Assembly (NCBI GenBank): GCA_014653355.1
Contig: JACWEO010000004.1
Location: forward strand, 40,784-104,783
DNA length: 64,000 nt
From: Pelagibacterales bacterium SAG-MED47
GTDB taxonomy: Bacteria; Pseudomonadota; Alphaproteobacteria; Pelagibacterales; Pelagibacteraceae
Direction of reading: 5' to 3'
The position numbers and the translations under genes are program-made. Below, one piece after another: positions 17,695 through 26,957 of this stretch. The notes beneath the pieces are model-generated. The model saw only the letters and a list, made by a program, of their open reading frames with translations, was not told where the DNA came from and did not search any database. The number at the start of each line of letters is the position of its first letter. The stretch's first letter is position 1.

Positions 17695-18238
17695 TGCTTT
17701 GTTAGAGGGCCATTTTGTTCTATCTTCTGGTTTACATTCTTCAAAATACATTCAGTGTGCAAAATTATTAAGTTTTCCTCACTTAGCTGATAAAATATGT
17801 AAATCATTTGCCAATAAAGTTAAAAAAAGATTTAATAAAATTGATTTAATATTGGCTCCTGCGATGGGAGGAATAATAATTGGCTATGAAATAGGAAAAA
17901 TTTTAAAAAAAGAAACAATATTTTGTGAGAGGGTAAAAGGTAAATTTACTTTAAGACGTGGATTTAGTATCAAAAAGCACTCAAGAGTTTTAATAATAGA
18001 AGATGTTATCACAACCGGTAAGTCTAGTCTGGAGTGTGCCAAACTTATAAAAAAAAAGAAAGCTAAGCTTTTAGGATTTGCTTCTTTGATAGACAGGTCT
18101 TCTAAAAAATCTTTGAAAATTAAAACAAAAATTATCTCACAATTGAAAATAAATGTGCCTACGTATAAAAAAAATCAATTACCAAAAGATTTAGTATCAA
18201 TGGTCGTTACCAAACCTGGAAGTAGATTTATTAAGTGA
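17651..18238 (+). CDS. pyrE: Orotate phosphoribosyltransferase
   Basis: This 195-residue enzyme converts orotate and PRPP to OMP in pyrimidine synthesis. The PRPP-binding motif IIEDVITTGKSS is at 115-126. Conserved ILAPAMGGIIIGYEIG (about 68-82) and FCERVKGKFTLRRGF (91-105), with the flexible-loop Lys/Arg, are present. The N-terminus HFVLSSGLHSSKYIQCAKL matches the family, which supports the ATG at 17651 even though it lies 44 bases inside the preceding gene. It ends overlapping the pdxJ GTG start. Confidence 0.95.
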   Translation: MLSPKKSLDILRKTNALLEGHFVLSSGLHSSKYIQCAKLLSFPHLADKICKSFANKVKKRFNKIDLILAPAMGGIIIGYEIGKILKKETIFCERVKGKFTLRRGFSIKKHSRVLIIEDVITTGKSSLECAKLIKKKKAKLLGFASLIDRSSKKSLKIKTKIISQLKINVPTYKKNQLPKDLVSMVVTKPGSRFIK

Positions 18239-18957
18239 AACGTTTAGGTGTAAATATTGATCATATAGCAACAATTAGAAATGCACGTGGTGAAAACCAT
18301 CCTGATCCAATTTTTGCTGCAAAATTTGTTAAAAAATCAGGGGCCGATTCAATTACTATTCATTTAAGAGAAGACAGAAGACACATCAACGATAACGATG
18401 CAAAACAAATATGCTCAATAAACAAACTTTTAGTGAATCTAGAAATTTCAACTAATTATAAGATGGTTAAATCTGCGATTAGATTAAAGCCAAATTTTGT
18501 TTGTTTTGTTCCTGAAAACAGAAAAGAAATTACCACTGAAGGAGGTTTAAATTTAAAAAAAAATAAAATTAAGCTTAAAAAAATAATATCTCTATTCAAA
18601 AAAAAAAAAATTAGAACAAGTTTATTTATAAATCCTTCTTTAAATGATATTAAAATTTCAAAAGAATTGAAATCCGATTGTATTGAGATTCATACTGGAC
18701 GCCTCTCAAATTTGGTTAAATCAAATAAAAATTATGCTAATGAATTAAAAAAAATAATTAAATGCTCATCATTAGCTCATAAGTTAGGTCTTGAGGTACA
18801 TGCAGGTCATGGCCTAGATTACAAAACCACAAAATTATTGACAAAAATTAAAGAAATTAAAGAATTTAATATTGGCCATTATCTAGTAGGAGAATCTTTA
18901 TTTTATGGTCTTCCAAAGATTATAAAAAATTTTAAAAGAATAATTAATAGGAAATAA
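18235..18957 (+). CDS. pdxJ: Pyridoxine 5'-phosphate synthase
   Basis: This 240-residue TIM-barrel enzyme makes pyridoxine phosphate from 1-deoxyxylulose 5-phosphate and aminoacetone phosphate. The N-terminus RLGVNIDHIATIRNARGE contains conserved His and Arg residues, ITIHLREDRRHI follows, and EVHAGHGLDY lies near residue 184-193. The start is GTG at 18235, overlapping the pyrE stop. It opens the conserved alphaproteobacterial block pdxJ-acpS-lepB-rnc-recO. Its product feeds PLP enzymes such as GlyA. Confidence 0.97.
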   Translation: MKRLGVNIDHIATIRNARGENHPDPIFAAKFVKKSGADSITIHLREDRRHINDNDAKQICSINKLLVNLEISTNYKMVKSAIRLKPNFVCFVPENRKEITTEGGLNLKKNKIKLKKIISLFKKKKIRTSLFINPSLNDIKISKELKSDCIEIHTGRLSNLVKSNKNYANELKKIIKCSSLAHKLGLEVHAGHGLDYKTTKLLTKIKEIKEFNIGHYLVGESLFYGLPKIIKNFKRIINRK

Positions 18958-18958
18958 T

Positions 18959-19345
18959 ATGCGTGTATTAGGTATTGGTATTGATGTTATTCAAAATAAT
19001 AGAATAAAGACATTAATTAAGAACAAAAACTTTATTTCCAGAACTTATGGAAAAATAGAAATTACATTGTCTCAAAAAAAAAAGAATAAAATAAATTTTT
19101 TTGCTAAAAGATTTGCTGCTAAAGAGGCATTTGCAAAGTCTATTGGTACAGGTTTAAGAAATAATTTAAATTTAAAGGATATTCAAATTTTGAACGATAA
19201 AATAGGCAAGCCTTATTACCAAAAATCAAAAAAAATAAATGATATTATCAATAAAAAATTTGGAGTTAAAAGCTACGATTTGTTTCTTTCAATTTCAGAT
19301 GAAAAGGATTATTCAATAGCATTTACTATCTTACAAACAAAATAA
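18959..19345 (+). CDS. acpS: Holo-[acyl-carrier-protein] synthase
   Basis: This 128-residue phosphopantetheinyl transferase activates ACP for fatty acid synthesis. The two signature motifs are present: GIGIDVIQNNRI (Asp9 for Mg2+) and FAAKEAFAKSIGTG (Glu56 and Lys60). Length is normal. It begins 1 base after pdxJ and its stop overlaps the lepB ATG by one base. Confidence 0.96.
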   Translation: MRVLGIGIDVIQNNRIKTLIKNKNFISRTYGKIEITLSQKKKNKINFFAKRFAAKEAFAKSIGTGLRNNLNLKDIQILNDKIGKPYYQKSKKINDIINKKFGVKSYDLFLSISDEKDYSIAFTILQTK

Positions 19346-20079
19346 TGTTAAATAAAAATTTTTTTTTAGAAAATATTAAAACTTTATTTTATGCACTGAT
19401 TATTGCAGTAATCATTAGATCGTTATTTATTCAACCATTTTACATACCTTCCTCTTCAATGGAACCAAATTTGCTTGTTGGTGATCGTCTTTTTGTAAGT
19501 AAATATTCATATGGGTATAGCAAACATTCATTTCCTTTCAGCCCATCAATCTTTAATGGCAGAATATTTCCATCCGAGCCGAAAAGAGGAGATGTAGTGG
19601 TATTTAAAACTCCAACTGATAATCGAACTGACTATATTAAAAGACTAATTGGTTTACCAGGAGATCAAATCCAGTTTATAGATTCTAATCTATACATTAA
19701 CAATATTGAGGTTTTAAAATCGAGAATATCAAAAAAGGATAAAATTTATTGTGGAGTGAAAAGTATCAATGTTTTTACATTTGAAGAAATGTTACCAAAT
19801 AATAAAAAACATAAAACAGTTTATTTGAAAGATTTTACATTTCAGAATTCAGACCCATATGAAGTTCCATCAGATCATTATTTTTTTTTAGGAGATAACA
19901 GAGATTGTTCAAAAGATAGTAGATTTTTGACAAGTGTTGGATATGTGCACAAAGATAATTTAGTAGGAAAAGCTCGATTCATTTTCTTTTCTTCTGATAG
20001 GTCAATAGGAAGTATATTTTCGTTTTGGAAATGGAACAAGTCTATAAGATTTGATAGATTTTTTAAAAAAATTAATTAA
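19345..20079 (+). CDS. lepB: Signal peptidase I
   Basis: This 244-residue inner-membrane protease removes signal peptides from exported proteins. One N-terminal transmembrane segment (about 12-30) precedes the catalytic Ser38 in PSSSMEPNLL. The catalytic Lys99 sits in DYIKRLIGLPGDQI, and box E, GDNRDCSKDSR, lies near residue 183. It is co-encoded with acpS and rnc by one-base overlaps. Likely substrates in this window include PstS, the substrate-binding protein and Slt. Confidence 0.97.
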   Translation: MLNKNFFLENIKTLFYALIIAVIIRSLFIQPFYIPSSSMEPNLLVGDRLFVSKYSYGYSKHSFPFSPSIFNGRIFPSEPKRGDVVVFKTPTDNRTDYIKRLIGLPGDQIQFIDSNLYINNIEVLKSRISKKDKIYCGVKSINVFTFEEMLPNNKKHKTVYLKDFTFQNSDPYEVPSDHYFFLGDNRDCSKDSRFLTSVGYVHKDNLVGKARFIFFSSDRSIGSIFSFWKWNKSIRFDRFFKKIN

Positions 20080-20747
20080 TGAAAATTAATTACATTAACC
20101 TTGAGAAAAAAATAAAGATTGATTTTAAAGATAAAGAATTATTAATCAAATCACTTACTCATAAAAGTTATAATAATCAGCATAATAATGAAAAGGTTGA
20201 ATTTTTAGGAGATCGCGTATTAGGCCTAATTATAGCAAAAAAACTCTTAGAAATTTACCCAAATGAAAAGGAAGGAATTTTAGATAAAAAATTTGCATCT
20301 TTGGTAAATAAGAAAACTTGTTTAGAGATTGCAAAAAAAATTGATTTACAGAAATATATTTTAACTCTTAATAATAAAAAAAAGAAAAATACGATTGAGG
20401 ATAAAGTTTTGGCTGATAGTTGTGAGGCATTAATTGGTGCGATATATCTTGATAAAGGATTACATATTGTTGAAAAAGTAATATTAAATTTATGGTCAAG
20501 TCATATTAAAAGTAGCGTGGTTACCCAAATAGATCCAAAAACAAAACTTCAAGAGTTTTCATTAAAAATATTTAAGAAATTACCAATATATAAAGTAATT
20601 TCAAATACAGGCCCTAAGCATAAACCTCTTTTTAAAGTTGGTGTAAAATTAGTTAACACTAAATTTTATACAGCTGAGGGTAAATCAAAAAAAGATGCAG
20701 AACAAAATGCTGCAATTATCTGTTTAGAAAAAATTAATCAATCATGA
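20079..20747 (+). CDS. rnc: Ribonuclease III
   Basis: This 222-residue double-strand-specific RNase processes rRNA and mRNA. The signature NEKVEFLGDRVLGL gives Glu41 and Asp45. ADSCEALIGAIYLD supplies Asp112 and Glu115. The C-terminal dsRNA-binding domain covers about 150-222 and ends SKKDAEQNAAIICLEKI. In the signature, Arg replaces the more usual Ser or Ala after GD. The stop overlaps recO by four bases. The era GTPase gene that usually sits between rnc and recO in this block is absent. Confidence 0.96.
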   Translation: MKINYINLEKKIKIDFKDKELLIKSLTHKSYNNQHNNEKVEFLGDRVLGLIIAKKLLEIYPNEKEGILDKKFASLVNKKTCLEIAKKIDLQKYILTLNNKKKKNTIEDKVLADSCEALIGAIYLDKGLHIVEKVILNLWSSHIKSSVVTQIDPKTKLQEFSLKIFKKLPIYKVISNTGPKHKPLFKVGVKLVNTKFYTAEGKSKKDAEQNAAIICLEKINQS

Positions 20748-21421
20748 CTTGGGACGATATAGGATTTTTATTATCCAAGAGTAGATATAATGAAAATTCA
20801 CTTATAGTAGAAATCTACACTAAAGAACATGGTAAGGTCCCAGGCATCATTTTTGGAGGAACTTCAAAAAAAATTAAAAACTACCTACAAATAGGAAATA
20901 AGCTATATGTTAGTTATAACTCCAAAACTGAAAATAGAATTGGATATTTCAAAATTGAAATACAAAGGGCATTTTCACCAAGTTATTTTGATAATCCAAA
21001 AAAATTGTCTTGTATAAGTTCTGCAATGAGCTTAATAAAAATATTGACTGCAGAGTCACAAAAAAATCTTGATATCTTCTACTTATTAGAAAAATTTTAT
21101 TTTTTATTAGAAAGTGTCGATTGGATAAAAGATTATATTTTTTGGGAACTAGAATTATTAAAAACTTCTGGTTTTGACTTAGAACTAAAAAATTTAGTTG
21201 AAAAAAAAATTTTTAATAACCAGGTTAAATATGTCTCCAAATCATCAGAGAAAAAGATTATTCCGAATTTTTTAATAGATAATGAAGTAAATTCTGTTGA
21301 TATTTTAATTTTGCTAGATGGTTTAAAATTTGTTGGAGATTATTTAGAAAAAACTATTTTAAAACCAAATAATTTGAGTCAACCAATTAGTAGATCACAT
21401 TTTATAAACACACTAAAATAA
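20744..21421 (+). CDS. recO: DNA repair protein RecO
   Basis: This 225-residue protein has the N-terminal OB fold of RecO: DDIGFLLSKSRYNENSLIVEIYTKEHGKV in pieces, with GIIFGGTSKK following. A helical C-terminal region contains IKDYIFWELELLKTSGFDL. RecO loads RecA on SSB-coated gaps with RecR. No cysteine zinc motif is visible in the C-terminal half. It overlaps rnc by four bases and its stop lies directly against the stop of convergent hemB, with no spacer. Confidence 0.9.
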   Translation: MTWDDIGFLLSKSRYNENSLIVEIYTKEHGKVPGIIFGGTSKKIKNYLQIGNKLYVSYNSKTENRIGYFKIEIQRAFSPSYFDNPKKLSCISSAMSLIKILTAESQKNLDIFYLLEKFYFLLESVDWIKDYIFWELELLKTSGFDLELKNLVEKKIFNNQVKYVSKSSEKKIIPNFLIDNEVNSVDILILLDGLKFVGDYLEKTILKPNNLSQPISRSHFINTLK

Positions 21422-22417
21422 TTATTTTAATATTTTATCCAATCTATCTGCATAGTAACTTACAATTGCATTTGCTCCAGCTCTCTTAAAAGCAATTAAA
21501 GTCTCTAAAATAATACTTTTATCAATAAATCCTTTATTTATCCCATTTGATAATAAACTGTATTCCCCAGAAACTTGATAAGCAATCACTGGAATTTTAA
21601 AATTTTCTTTTACTGTTTTAATGATGTCTATATATGGAAGCCCAGGTTTTACCATCACCATGTCTGCACCTTCTTTTATATCTAAAGCTACTTCTCTTAA
21701 AGCTTCATTATTATTTCTAAAATCCATTTGATAATTTTTTTTATTTCCCTTTAAAAGACCTTTTGAACCTACTGCATCTCGAAAAGGACCATAATAACTT
21801 GAAGCATATTTTACAGCATAGGAAAGAATCTGAACCATTTGGAATTTATTTTTATCCAGAGTTTTTCTGATTTCCCCAACTCTACCATCCATCATATCTG
21901 ACGGAGCAAGTACATCACAACCCATCTCTGCTTGTAGGAGAGATTGATTGATTAAAACTTTTATTGTTTCATCATTCAAGACGTATCCAGATTTTAACAA
22001 TCCATCATGACCATGTAATGTATAAGGATCCAATGCCACATCACACATAATCCCAATTTCATTTTTATATTTTTTTTTGATTAATTGTATAGCTCTACAA
22101 ACTAAATTGTTTTCATTTAATGCTTCTGTGCCTTTAAAATCTTTTTTCTTTTTCTCTGTGTTGGGAAATAAAGCAATCATAGGTAGCTTATTTTTTATTG
22201 CTTTATCAACCAATGAGCTTAGTTTATCCAATGTATATCTGTATACATCAGGCATTGATTTAATAGGTTGTTTTTTATTTTTCCCTTCAATCAAAAAAAT
22301 TGGTAATATGAAGTCACTTGGGCTTAAATTATTTTCTTCAATTAATCTTCTTGACCAATCATTTTTTCGACTCCGTCTTAGTCTTAAACTTGGATATTTT
22401 CCTGTTATCATGTTCAA
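21422..22417 (-). CDS. hemB: Delta-aminolevulinic acid dehydratase (porphobilinogen synthase)
   Basis: This 331-residue heme-pathway enzyme joins two aminolevulinates. The two active-site lysines are Lys203 (SYAVKYASSYYGPF) and Lys257 (VMVKPGLPYIDI). The metal region reads DVALDPYT and HGHDG, so the three zinc cysteines of the E. coli type are Ala128, Asp130 and Asp138. That is the Mg2+-dependent pattern known from Pseudomonas and alphaproteobacteria. A start two codons later (MITGK) is equally possible. It is the only minus-strand gene in this part and abuts recO tail to tail. Confidence 0.96.
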   Translation of the reverse strand: MNMITGKYPSLRLRRSRKNDWSRRLIEENNLSPSDFILPIFLIEGKNKKQPIKSMPDVYRYTLDKLSSLVDKAIKNKLPMIALFPNTEKKKKDFKGTEALNENNLVCRAIQLIKKKYKNEIGIMCDVALDPYTLHGHDGLLKSGYVLNDETIKVLINQSLLQAEMGCDVLAPSDMMDGRVGEIRKTLDKNKFQMVQILSYAVKYASSYYGPFRDAVGSKGLLKGNKKNYQMDFRNNNEALREVALDIKEGADMVMVKPGLPYIDIIKTVKENFKIPVIAYQVSGEYSLLSNGINKGFIDKSIILETLIAFKRAGANAIVSYYADRLDKILK

Positions 22418-22483
22418 ATATATTTAAAAAATGCGACAAATGTTATATATAAATATAACTTAAAAAAGATATTAAACAATCAT

Positions 22484-23074
22484 ATGAATTTAAATTTTGA
22501 TGATTTTCAAAAACAAGATGTCAAATTTGACATTAAAGAACTAAAAAAAGGCTACGAAGAGATACTAAGGATGCAAAATTTTTCTGGTATTGAAGGAGTT
22601 TCAAATTTTAGTGCAATATCTTTAACACAAGTGCCCGGTGACCCAAATTCAATTAAAGGAAACAAAGCTAGAGGAGTATTTTGGACTAAACCTAATTCTT
22701 CAGGTAAAGAAGTTATTAGAGATCAAATGATTGATGAAGCTGCATACTCAGAATTTATTGATGATTATAAAGAGACCTACTTTAAGGAAGTTTATGATGC
22801 TTTATCCTCAAAGTATAAATTGGGAAGGGTTCGTATTCTATTAAAAGAACCAAGGTCAACTTTAAGTTGGCACAGAGATCCAGAGCCAAGACTACATATA
22901 CCAATAATTACAAATCCAGGGGCAATAATGGTTGTTGAAAATATTGCAAAACATATGCCCGCTGATGGATCAGTGTGGATTACAAATAATACGAAATATC
23001 ACAATGCATTTAATGGGGGTGAAGAAAATAGAATTCATTTAGTTGCTTGTGTTTTAGATTATAAATTTAATTAA
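22484..23074 (+). CDS. Aspartyl/asparaginyl beta-hydroxylase-like 2-oxoglutarate oxygenase
   Basis: This 196-residue protein has a double-stranded beta-helix oxygenase pattern: TLSWHRDPEPRLHIPIITN with His130 and Asp132, then KYHNAFNGGEENRIHLV with His173, Arg183 and His185. HxD plus a distal His would bind Fe(II), and the Arg would bind 2-oxoglutarate. The R-x-H-I-P-I and N-R-I-H-L-V segments match the Asp/Asn beta-hydroxylase domain (PF05118 type). The substrate is unknown. Two bases separate it from rpiB. The 66-base gap to hemB holds the divergent promoters. Confidence 0.7.
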   Translation: MNLNFDDFQKQDVKFDIKELKKGYEEILRMQNFSGIEGVSNFSAISLTQVPGDPNSIKGNKARGVFWTKPNSSGKEVIRDQMIDEAAYSEFIDDYKETYFKEVYDALSSKYKLGRVRILLKEPRSTLSWHRDPEPRLHIPIITNPGAIMVVENIAKHMPADGSVWITNNTKYHNAFNGGEENRIHLVACVLDYKFN

Positions 23075-23075
23075 C

Positions 23076-23501
23076 TTGAAAAAAATATTTATTTCGTCGG
23101 ACCATGCTGGGTATAATTTAAAGGAACAAATTAAAAAAAATTTTTCTAAAAAAATTAAATTTCACGACTTAGGGACAGAAAGTTCAAAAAAATCAGTAAA
23201 CTATCCTTTTTATGCTCACAAATTATGTAAAAAAGTAAGTTTTAGTTCTAAAAATATGGGGATTTTAGTTTGCGGTTCAGGTATGGGTATGTCTATGGCT
23301 GCAAATAAACACAAAAAAATAAGAGCTGCAATGTGTTATTCGGTAAAAAATACAAAATTATCTAGATTGCATAACAATGCAAATGTTATTACATTAGGCT
23401 CAAGATTAACTAAAAAAAATACTGCTTTTAAATGTATTGAGGCTTTTATCAATACAAAATTTGAAGGTGGTAGACACAAGAAAAGAGTAAGTAAAATTTA
23501 A
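23076..23501 (+). CDS. rpiB: Ribose 5-phosphate isomerase B
   Basis: This 141-residue RpiB/LacAB-family isomerase interconverts ribose 5-phosphate and ribulose 5-phosphate. Visible motifs are [16 protein letters not shown] at the N-terminus, [19 protein letters not shown], and the active-site [20 protein letters not shown] with its cysteine near residue 66. The start is TTG at 23076, one base after the previous stop. glyA follows after 5 bases; rpiB-glyA-nrdR-ribD is a recurring alphaproteobacterial order. Confidence 0.93.
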   Translation: MKKIFISSDHAGYNLKEQIKKNFSKKIKFHDLGTESSKKSVNYPFYAHKLCKKVSFSSKNMGILVCGSGMGMSMAANKHKKIRAAMCYSVKNTKLSRLHNNANVITLGSRLTKKNTAFKCIEAFINTKFEGGRHKKRVSKI

Positions 23502-23506
23502 AGAAT

Positions 23507-24820
23507 ATGTCTAGTGAAAAAAAATATATTAACTCAAAATATGAGAACTTTTTTGAAAAAAGCTTATCAGAGACTGACCCTGATCTATTTAATGCAATTA
23601 ATGATGAATTAATTAGACAGCAAAATCATATAGAATTAATTGCTTCAGAAAATATTGTCTCTCAAGCTGTCTTAGAAGCGCAAGGTTCTGTTTTAACAAA
23701 TAAATATGCAGAAGGTTATCCTGGTAAAAGATATTACAACGGATGTGAACACGTTGATGTGGCAGAAAAATTAGCTCTTGAAAGAATTAAAAAACTCTTC
23801 AATTGTAATTATGCAAATGTTCAACCTCATTCGGGTGCACAGGCTAATGGAGCAGTATTTTTAGCTTTATTAAAACCACATGATACTTTTATGGGAATGA
23901 GTTTGAATTCTGGAGGCCATATCACTCATGGATTGAAAATTTCTATGTCAGGTAAATGGTTTAATGCGATAAGTTATGATGTCGATAAAAAGTCTGAATT
24001 AATTGATTACGATAACGTTGAAAAATTAGCTTTAGAACACAAACCAAAACTCATCATTGCTGGTGGAAGCGCTTATTCAAGAGTTATAGATTTTAAAAGA
24101 TTTCGAGAAATTGCTGATAAAGTTGGAGCGTATCTGATGGTAGATATGGCGCACTTTTCAGGTTTGGTTGCTGGTAAAGGATATCCAAACCCGTGTGATT
24201 ATGCAGATGTTGTAACTTCAACAACACACAAAGTATTTAGAAGTGCTAGAGGCGGAATAATTTTATCTAATGATCTAGATTTAGGTAAAAAATTTGATAC
24301 TGCAGTTTTTCCGGGTTACCAAGGTGGACCATTAATGCATATTATTGCTGCCAAAGCAGCCGGTTTTTTTGAGGCACTCAAACCTGAGTTTCAGACTTAT
24401 ATAAAAGATGTTTTGGCTAACGCTAAAATGTTAGCAGAAACTCTAAAAAATAATGGTTTTAAAATTTATTCAGGTGGTACTGACACTCATTTAATGTTAG
24501 TTGACTTAAGACCTTTTAATGTAAAAGGAAATTTGGCGTCTGAAAGTTTAAGTAGAGCAAATATCACATGTAATAAAAACGGAATCCCTTTTGATACCGA
24601 AAAGCCTATGATTACGTCAGGAATTCGACTTGGCTCTCAAGCAGCTACAACAAGAGGTTTTGGTTTAAAAGAATTCGAAAAAGTTGGTGATTTAATCACT
24701 AAAGTTATAAAAGGTTTAGCTCAAAATCCAGATGATAACAGTAAGATTGAAAAAGAAGTTAGGGATGAAGTAGTAAGTTTGTGCTCTAATTTTCCAATTT
24801 ATAAAAACTTGAATAAATGA
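23507..24820 (+). CDS. glyA: Serine hydroxymethyltransferase
   Basis: This 437-residue PLP enzyme interconverts serine and glycine with THF and 5,10-methylene-THF. The PLP lysine is Lys242 in [14 protein letters not shown]. Also present are [29 protein letters not shown] and [14 protein letters not shown]. It could convert the glycine and methylene-THF from sarcosine oxidase (7-11.7 kb) to serine, a functional link rather than an operon. No leader exists before the gene, so a glycine riboswitch is excluded here. Confidence 0.98.
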   Translation: MSSEKKYINSKYENFFEKSLSETDPDLFNAINDELIRQQNHIELIASENIVSQAVLEAQGSVLTNKYAEGYPGKRYYNGCEHVDVAEKLALERIKKLFNCNYANVQPHSGAQANGAVFLALLKPHDTFMGMSLNSGGHITHGLKISMSGKWFNAISYDVDKKSELIDYDNVEKLALEHKPKLIIAGGSAYSRVIDFKRFREIADKVGAYLMVDMAHFSGLVAGKGYPNPCDYADVVTSTTHKVFRSARGGIILSNDLDLGKKFDTAVFPGYQGGPLMHIIAAKAAGFFEALKPEFQTYIKDVLANAKMLAETLKNNGFKIYSGGTDTHLMLVDLRPFNVKGNLASESLSRANITCNKNGIPFDTEKPMITSGIRLGSQAATTRGFGLKEFEKVGDLITKVIKGLAQNPDDNSKIEKEVRDEVVSLCSNFPIYKNLNK

Positions 24821-25275
24821 TTTGTCCTTGTGAAAAAAAAGGCGAAACTTCAGTTGTAGACTCTCGCCCAACTGAGGATGGAACAGCTATACGTAGAAGA
24901 AGATTATGTACCTGTGGTGCAAGATTCACTACTTTTGAAAGAATCCAACACAGAGAGATAATGGTTGTAAAAAAAAATGGAAGAAAGTCCTCTTTTGATA
25001 GAGATAAACTTGCAAAATCTATTTATATAGCTTTAAAAAAAAGACCATTGGATAGTGAAACTATTGAAAAATTTATTAGTCGTATATCAAGATCCTTAGA
25101 AGAACTTGGTCAAAGTGAAATTGCAAGCAATACCATTGGCACAATGGTTATGGAGGGATTAAAAGAGTTGGATCCAGTTGCTTACGTAAGATTTGCCTCA
25201 GTCTATAGAAATTTTAGAGAAGAAAAAGATTTTGTGCAATTTGTGGACAAAATAGATGTCTTCAAAAAAAGATAA
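24817..25275 (+). CDS. nrdR: Transcriptional repressor NrdR with compacted zinc knuckles
   Basis: This 152-residue repressor of ribonucleotide reductase genes has the normal ATP-cone (about 46-136), starting [23 protein letters not shown]. Its zinc ribbon is altered. NrdR proteins usually have two C-x-x-C knuckles, but here they are C3-P-C5 ([10 protein letters not shown]) and C31-T-C33 ([14 protein letters not shown]), each one residue short. DNA reads cleanly at both places, and [10 protein letters not shown] and the Arg-rich helix are conserved. It may still bind zinc in a different geometry. It overlaps glyA by four bases and ribD by 20. Confidence 0.93.
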   Translation: MICPCEKKGETSVVDSRPTEDGTAIRRRRLCTCGARFTTFERIQHREIMVVKKNGRKSSFDRDKLAKSIYIALKKRPLDSETIEKFISRISRSLEELGQSEIASNTIGTMVMEGLKELDPVAYVRFASVYRNFREEKDFVQFVDKIDVFKKR

Positions 25276-26362
25276 ATTTACATCAAAAGATAAAGATTTC
25301 ATGAAACTTGCTTTAAACCTAGCAAGTGTTCGAAAAGGATTAACTGGTGAAAATCCCTCAGTAGGTTGCTTAATTGTTAAAAATGATAGAATAATTTCTA
25401 TTGGTCAAACTGGATTTGATGGACGACCTCATGCCGAATTCAATGCAATAAATAATTCATTGGAAAAACTTAAGGGTTCAAAAATGTATGTAACACTTGA
25501 ACCTTGTAATCACTATGGAAAAACGCCTCCTTGCACTAACAGTATAATTAAAAGTGGCATTAATGAAATTATTTATGGAATGGATGATATTGATAAAAAG
25601 GTTAAAGGAAAAAGCTTTAAAATTTTATCAAATAGAAAAATTAAAGTAAAAAAAGGTCTTTTAAAAACTGAAGCAAAAAATTTATACGATAGTTATATTA
25701 TAAATAGAACAAAAAAATTGCCATATGTTACTGGAAAAATAGCTATTTCAAAAAATAGACTGATTTATAGTAAAGGAACAAAAAGAATAACTCATAAATC
25801 ATCTGATAAATTAACTCATTACTTAAGATATAAAAATGACTCAATAATGATTTCTTCTAAAACTCTTAATATTGATAATCCTAAATTAAATTGTAGGTTA
25901 AAAGGATTAGAAAAATTCTCACCTAAAAGAATAATTTTAGATAGAAATTTAGAAATAAAAATTAATAGTTATATTTTTAAATCTACAAAAAAAAATAATA
26001 CAATAATATTTCACAACTCATCGAATAAAAAAAAATTGCAAATTTTAAAAAGAAAAGGGATATCTCTATTAAAATCTAAAGTGGATAGTAAAAAATTATT
26101 TGATTTGAAAGTGATTTTAAAAAGATTATACACTTTGGGAACTAGAAATCTATTGATTGAAGGTGGTGATGTGATTACTAAAAATCTTATTAAAAATAAA
26201 TTAATTGATAAATTTTACCTTTTCACAAGCCCAAAAAAAATATTAACTAGTAAAAAACATCGAATTTTTACGTCTTATAGTATGTTAAATAGTAAGTACA
26301 AAAATAAATCTAAAATTAGTTCTAAAGTAGCCAAAGACAATATTACAATTTATAAAAGATAA
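25256..26362 (+). CDS. ribD: Bifunctional riboflavin deaminase/reductase
   Basis: This 368-residue enzyme performs the second and third steps of riboflavin synthesis. The N-terminal deaminase has the zinc site HAE (His59, Glu61) and [11 protein letters not shown] (Cys84, Cys93). The C-terminal reductase begins around residue 158 ([16 protein letters not shown]) and contains [15 protein letters not shown]. The start is the ATG at 25256, 20 bases inside nrdR. It leads a rib block, followed one base later by ribE. Confidence 0.95.
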   Translation: MSSKKDKFTSKDKDFMKLALNLASVRKGLTGENPSVGCLIVKNDRIISIGQTGFDGRPHAEFNAINNSLEKLKGSKMYVTLEPCNHYGKTPPCTNSIIKSGINEIIYGMDDIDKKVKGKSFKILSNRKIKVKKGLLKTEAKNLYDSYIINRTKKLPYVTGKIAISKNRLIYSKGTKRITHKSSDKLTHYLRYKNDSIMISSKTLNIDNPKLNCRLKGLEKFSPKRIILDRNLEIKINSYIFKSTKKNNTIIFHNSSNKKKLQILKRKGISLLKSKVDSKKLFDLKVILKRLYTLGTRNLLIEGGDVITKNLIKNKLIDKFYLFTSPKKILTSKKHRIFTSYSMLNSKYKNKSKISSKVAKDNITIYKR

Positions 26363-26363
26363 A

Positions 26364-26957
26364 ATGTTTAACGGAATTATATTTAATAAGGGTTTAATTA
26401 CAAATATATCTAAAAGAACTAAAGGTATAAATATTTTTGTAAAGTCAAACCTTAAATTAGGCAATAAAGATATAGGAGTATCTATTGCATGTGATGGTGT
26501 ATGTTTAACACTCATTACAATTAAAAAAAAAATTATGGAATTTTATCTTTCTAATGAAACTGTTAAAAGGTCAAAATTTAAATTTTTGAAAAAGAATGAC
26601 TTAATTAACTTAGAACCTCCGTTAAAATATGGTCAGAAAATTTCAGGTCATATATGTCAAGGACATGTTGATACCACCGGTAAAGTTTTAAGTGTAAAAA
26701 AAGTAGATAAATCCTATATCTTTGATTTTGAAATTAACTCTAAAGAAAGGAAGAATATTATCGAAAAAGCGTCCATATGTATAAATGGTATTTCTTTAAC
26801 AATATCAAAAGTAACGAAAAAAGGTTTTCAGATATGGGTAATACCTCATACTTACAAATTGACTAATTTAGCTAGAGTTAAAAAAGGAAGCCTTGTAAAT
26901 ATTGAAATAGATATTCTCTCTAAATACGTTAAAAATTTTTTCAATGCAAAAAAGTAA
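26364..26957 (+). CDS. ribE: Riboflavin synthase
   Basis: This 197-residue protein has the two tandem lumazine-binding repeats of the trimeric riboflavin synthase. The N-terminus MFNGIIFNKGLI replaces the usual M-F-T-G-I. Repeat 1 includes IACDGVCLTLI, and repeat 2 begins with SGHICQGHVDTTGKV and contains ICINGISLTISKV. It dismutates 6,7-dimethyl-8-ribityllumazine to riboflavin. It overlaps the following ribB by 14 bases. Confidence 0.93.
   Translation: MFNGIIFNKGLITNISKRTKGINIFVKSNLKLGNKDIGVSIACDGVCLTLITIKKKIMEFYLSNETVKRSKFKFLKKNDLINLEPPLKYGQKISGHICQGHVDTTGKVLSVKKVDKSYIFDFEINSKERKNIIEKASICINGISLTISKVTKKGFQIWVIPHTYKLTNLARVKKGSLVNIEIDILSKYVKNFFNAKK

Noticed and set aside
23502..23506. Glycine riboswitch before glyA
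   Set aside because: Only five bases separate rpiB and glyA, so there is no room for an aptamer.
24817..24916. Frameshift in nrdR explaining the short knuckles
   Set aside because: The frame is continuous through both sites and each difference is a whole codon, so two independent sequencing frameshifts would not produce it.
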